From positions 1 through 6,085 of the forward strand of contig JANXMD010000663.1 in NCBI GenBank assembly GCA_025354845.1: a DNA stretch of 6,085 bases. Direction: 5' to 3'. Of the stretch, positions 3,319 through 6,085 are shown one piece after another (position 1 is the first letter of the stretch; the number at the start of each line of letters is the position of its first letter). The notes below the pieces were generated by a model. That model was not told where the DNA came from. It did no database searches and saw only the letters and a program-made list of their open reading frames with translations. This stretch comes from Verrucomicrobiota bacterium. GTDB lineage: Bacteria; Verrucomicrobiota; Verrucomicrobiia; Limisphaerales; UBA9464. The position numbers and the translations under genes were made by a program.

Positions 3319-5832
3319 TTGAAAACGAAATCCTCCGACAGAGTCTTCGCCCCGGTTGCTGTCGAGCCGACACGATCCCTCCGGCCCGCGAGCCCTCGCA
3401 CCGCGATCCTTGGCCGGCTCCTCCTGGTTCTGGCCGGGTTTATCGGACGACTCGACGTGTCCGCAATCGAGGTGGAAACCCTTGCGATGTTTGCCAATCC
3501 CCTCCAGGCCGTCGGAAGCCCGATTGGGGCGCCGGTTCCCGGGGCGGGAGGAACCTTCCTGGGCTTGGCCCAACGAAGTGGAGCCGGTTCCGGTAGCCCG
3601 TTGTTCCAAATCAACTCCGATGGAACCGATCTGCACGTCATCCGCCGCATCGAGGACGCCAACTGGCTCAGCGCGGGAACCTCGAATCGGGTTTACGTCA
3701 CAACCTCGTCGGCGCTGTGGTCGTTCAACAACACCGGCGGTGGTCCCCGACTTCTCCACACCTTTGGAACCAATCAAGTCGCGAACGGCTTGGTGCCTTC
3801 GTTCGGGGTGGTCGACGCCGGGACGGGATGGCTCTATGGCATGACCTTGCAGGGAGGAGCGTCCAACCAGGGGGTCGTTTACCGGATCCGATCCGACGGC
3901 AGCGAGTTCTCCGTGATCCATTCATTTGCCGGATTTCCCCATGGAACGCCGGGCCGCCTCCGGATGGATCGGCTGGGACGCCTCTACGGATTCCAAGACC
4001 AGGGATTTCTCAGTGTGCAATTCGGCCCACCCCTCGTGGGAAAATCAGCGATGCTGGTGCTGACGGGCGAGGGTGCACTGACCCGGCTCGCGGAGTTTGA
4101 CCTCTCGATCGTGGACGGGATCGAAGGACATGATTCGGCGTTTCATATTCTCGCCGGAACCCGCTCCTTCGGCTCCATTTCTCCGGCCCAGTTCTTTCGA
4201 ATCCCCACCAATGGCGGCCCCGCTCAATTGGAGATCACGCTTCCATCGGAGGTTGGGGGCCTTGCGGATCCAAATCCCGGCCTCGGCGTGGATTCCTCCG
4301 GTCGAATCCTCGGAACCAGCCGGCGGTCCAACAGTTCCACCCCGACTCCGGCGTTTGAAGGGGGCGTGTACCGATTCGATCCCGACACCCAGACCTACGA
4401 GGTTCAGTTTCAATTCCCTTCCAGCCAGTCCAATGCCCTGCAACGACCGGCGGAGGGACCGACAGGCATCGACGGCGTGTGGGTAGGGTTTGCCAGCGGA
4501 TTTCTGGACGGGGGGATGTATCGCATCGACCCGAGCGGCACCCATTTCTCCGCACTCCATCAGTTCAGCGTCACCGGAAGTGGCTTTGTCCCAGGAGACG
4601 CCCCACTCCTCAATCCCGATGGAAGTCTGCTGCTTGCAGGCATCGACGCATTGACCGGAGGATTCCAGGTCGTGGGCTGGCGCCTTGGCGAGAGTCTCCT
4701 CAGGACCTTGTATCAAACATCGAACCCCGCCGACGTCCCCGCAGGAAGCGCCCCACCGTTCGGCCACCTAACCCGGGTGTCCGACGGAACGATCTATCAC
4801 GCCGGAACCGTCTCCACCCCCAGCAGCGGCTCGCTGGCGATCTCAACGCTTTCCAACGATGGGACCCAGACGACACGCATCGCAACCCGCGCCAACCTGT
4901 ACGCGTCGGCGGGCAAACTGCTGCAGGTCGCGGAGGGATCCCTCTACGGCGTGTCGACCTACGGAGGCAGCGCCGACAACGGGGCTCTGTTCCGCGTGAC
5001 TCCGGGCAGCAGCGGCATCCAGATCCTTTTCAGCTTCGGTATCGAAGGTGCGTCGGGAAAAAATCCACAAGGTGGAGTGGTGGAAGCGTCCGATGGCCTC
5101 CTGTACGGAATCACCGCCACGGCCAAATCCATCAATGGGGGGCCCACCTGCTTTCGGATTCGGAAGGATGGAACCAAGTTTCAGGAACTGGGCGGGGCCG
5201 GTGCGTCGGTCAGTTCAGGGCTCATGGTGGCGAGCGACGGGAATCTATACGGGATGGTTCAGGGCGTGATCCCACAATTCCCGACAGCCATCATCCAGGT
5301 AGCGATTCCCTCTGGAACCGTATCCCAGGTGACCGCACTGCCCCTCAGTGATTCGGCACAGCCGTATCCGTCGGGGACGGTGAGTGAGGGGCCCGACGGC
5401 CGATTGTACGGGGTCACCGCGGACAATGGGAATACTGACCGCGGGACGATTTTTTCCGTGGAGCGAAGCGGCACGGACGGGCGGACCGAACACCGTTTCA
5501 CCCTCTCGGAAGGGTCCAATCCGTCGGGTCCACTGAGCATCGGCAACGACGGATGGCTGTACGGAATCGCCACCCAAGGCGGGACCGCCGGAGCGGGCAG
5601 CCTGTTTCGGATTCGGGCCGCCCCAAGACTCGACTTGGATCGGCAGGCGACCGGTACAACCCTGAAGGCGACGCTTCGCATCGGCTCACGTGCCCGGTTT
5701 GAATCGGCATCGGCGATTTCCGGACCGTGGACCCCTTTGGGGCCGACCCAGACCACGGATCCGAGCGGCCTAGTCGCCACTCAGATCACACCCGCGTCGG
5801 CGCAACAATACTACCGATTGGTGGCCGAGTAG
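3319..5832 (+). CDS. Exported GloVer-repeat protein, probably two beta-propellers
   Basis: An 837-residue protein of the choice-of-anchor GloVer (Gloeobacter/Verrucomicrobia) repeat type. The motif is [LV]YG-x-T followed by GG, G-x-[LIV]-[FY]-R-[IV], DG-x-x-F and an aromatic-rich strand. Clear LYG copies start at residues 172, 222, 542, 595, 643, 696 and 747. Weaker equivalents occur near 79, 125, 276, 330, 387, 438 and 492, giving 14 units about 51 residues apart. A signal peptide is likely: basic RTAILGR, hydrophobic LLLVLAGFIGRL, then VSA|IEVE near residue 49. Residues about 770-837 form a separate C-terminal domain (RARFESASAISGPWTPLG ... YYRLVAE) of the kind that ends many verrucomicrobial secreted proteins; there is no PEP-CTERM tail. 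The start is TTG at 3319, the only usual start between the upstream in-frame stop (3235) and the signal peptide; its Shine-Dalgarno is weak. Probably a cell-surface or secreted protein; binding partner or activity unknown. Confidence 0.85.
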   Translation: MKTKSSDRVFAPVAVEPTRSLRPASPRTAILGRLLLVLAGFIGRLDVSAIEVETLAMFANPLQAVGSPIGAPVPGAGGTFLGLAQRSGAGSGSPLFQINSDGTDLHVIRRIEDANWLSAGTSNRVYVTTSSALWSFNNTGGGPRLLHTFGTNQVANGLVPSFGVVDAGTGWLYGMTLQGGASNQGVVYRIRSDGSEFSVIHSFAGFPHGTPGRLRMDRLGRLYGFQDQGFLSVQFGPPLVGKSAMLVLTGEGALTRLAEFDLSIVDGIEGHDSAFHILAGTRSFGSISPAQFFRIPTNGGPAQLEITLPSEVGGLADPNPGLGVDSSGRILGTSRRSNSSTPTPAFEGGVYRFDPDTQTYEVQFQFPSSQSNALQRPAEGPTGIDGVWVGFASGFLDGGMYRIDPSGTHFSALHQFSVTGSGFVPGDAPLLNPDGSLLLAGIDALTGGFQVVGWRLGESLLRTLYQTSNPADVPAGSAPPFGHLTRVSDGTIYHAGTVSTPSSGSLAISTLSNDGTQTTRIATRANLYASAGKLLQVAEGSLYGVSTYGGSADNGALFRVTPGSSGIQILFSFGIEGASGKNPQGGVVEASDGLLYGITATAKSINGGPTCFRIRKDGTKFQELGGAGASVSSGLMVASDGNLYGMVQGVIPQFPTAIIQVAIPSGTVSQVTALPLSDSAQPYPSGTVSEGPDGRLYGVTADNGNTDRGTIFSVERSGTDGRTEHRFTLSEGSNPSGPLSIGNDGWLYGIATQGGTAGAGSLFRIRAAPRLDLDRQATGTTLKATLRIGSRARFESASAISGPWTPLGPTQTTDPSGLVATQITPASAQQYYRLVAE

Positions 5833-6085
5833 TTGCGACGCCCGATGGCGCACATGCCGGGACCGCTCCGCTCCAATGCCGCCTTCTCTCGTGGTAACTG
5901 TCAGAGGTACGGATCGGCCCCAGACGCCCCACACAGCCCCAGTAGGGGCGGCATCTTTGTAGAAAAACGATTCATCGCAGGCACAAGCCCCAGGGGGGCG
6001 CCATCGTCGGGTAGATGACGCTTCCTACGGAGCTTGAAAATCCACTATCGACGAGGTTCTGCAACGGTGCTTAGGCCCCTTTCTG
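5833..6085. other. Non-coding 3' region, no credible gene
   Basis: A 61-codon frame directly follows the repeat-protein stop (5833-6018), but it has no ribosome binding site, no recognisable domain, and runs through hairpin repeats, so I do not call it. The region holds three short hairpin modules described separately. Nothing recognisable lies between 6040 and the end of the window. Confidence 0.6.
5936..6033. repeat. Three successive short hairpin modules
   Basis: Module 1 is GCCCC-AGTA-GGGGC (5936-5949), followed by GGCATCTTTGTAG. Module 2 is GCCCC-AGG-GGGGC (5987-5999), followed by GCCATCGTCGGGTAG. Module 3 is GCTTC-CTAC-GGAGC (6020-6033), with one G-U pair. Modules 1 and 2 share both the stem and the following SCATC...GTAG tail, so they look like copies of one degenerate unit about 50 bp long. 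From memory, 'AGCCCC..GGGGCGGCATCTTTGTAG' modules recur in related genomes; this needs a search. Hairpin 1 is followed by TCTTT rather than a proper U-tract, so terminator activity is only possible. Confidence 0.6.

Noticed and set aside
5700..5829. PEP-CTERM sorting signal at the end of the GloVer-repeat protein
   Set aside because: The C-terminus ends in YYRLVAE with no Pro-Glu-Pro, hydrophobic helix or basic tail. It is a soluble beta-domain-like end instead.
5833..6018. 61-codon open frame immediately after the repeat-protein stop
   Set aside because: No ribosome binding site, no domain, and composition set by hairpin repeats.

Overview
The window most likely comes from a GC-rich member of the Verrucomicrobiota. 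The evidence is indirect: a long secreted protein built from 'GloVer' (Gloeobacter/Verrucomicrobia) repeats, a C-terminus typical of verrucomicrobial secreted proteins, and intergenic regions full of short degenerate repeats, including a GGACYTT heptamer array. No rRNA, tRNA or housekeeping marker is present, so the assignment is an inference.

Layout, left to right. (1) Bases 3-1271 (+) hold the C-terminal 422 residues of an alkaline-phosphatase-fold phosphoesterase whose N-terminus lies outside the window. (2) Bases 1272-1574 are non-coding. They carry a 53-bp direct repeat in two copies, a diverged inverted relative between them, and a GC-rich hairpin-like element. (3) Bases 1575-2563 (-) are a complete type II toxin-antitoxin operon: an Xre/MbcA/ParS-type antitoxin (2042-2563) followed 14 bp later by a RES-domain toxin (1575-2027). 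Upstream of the antitoxin is a TTGACG promoter with a dyad filling its spacer, and the predicted transcript is almost leaderless. (4) Bases 2612-2694 are a heptamer tandem array whose unit changes partway. (5) Bases 2714-3064 (-) encode a DUF3024 protein. (6) Bases 3065-3318 are a divergent intergenic region with a 30-bp near-perfect palindrome. (7) Bases 3319-5832 (+) encode an 837-residue exported repeat protein in which I count 14 repeats of about 51 residues, enough for two seven-bladed beta-propellers. (8) Bases 5833-6085 are non-coding and contain three short hairpin modules in a row.

The only clear functional partnership is the antitoxin/toxin pair. The phosphoesterase, the DUF3024 protein and the repeat protein look like independent transcription units. 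The parts most worth a second look are non-coding: the operator-in-promoter arrangement of the toxin-antitoxin locus, the two-type heptamer array beside it, the 30-bp palindrome, and the two repeat clusters that follow genes.
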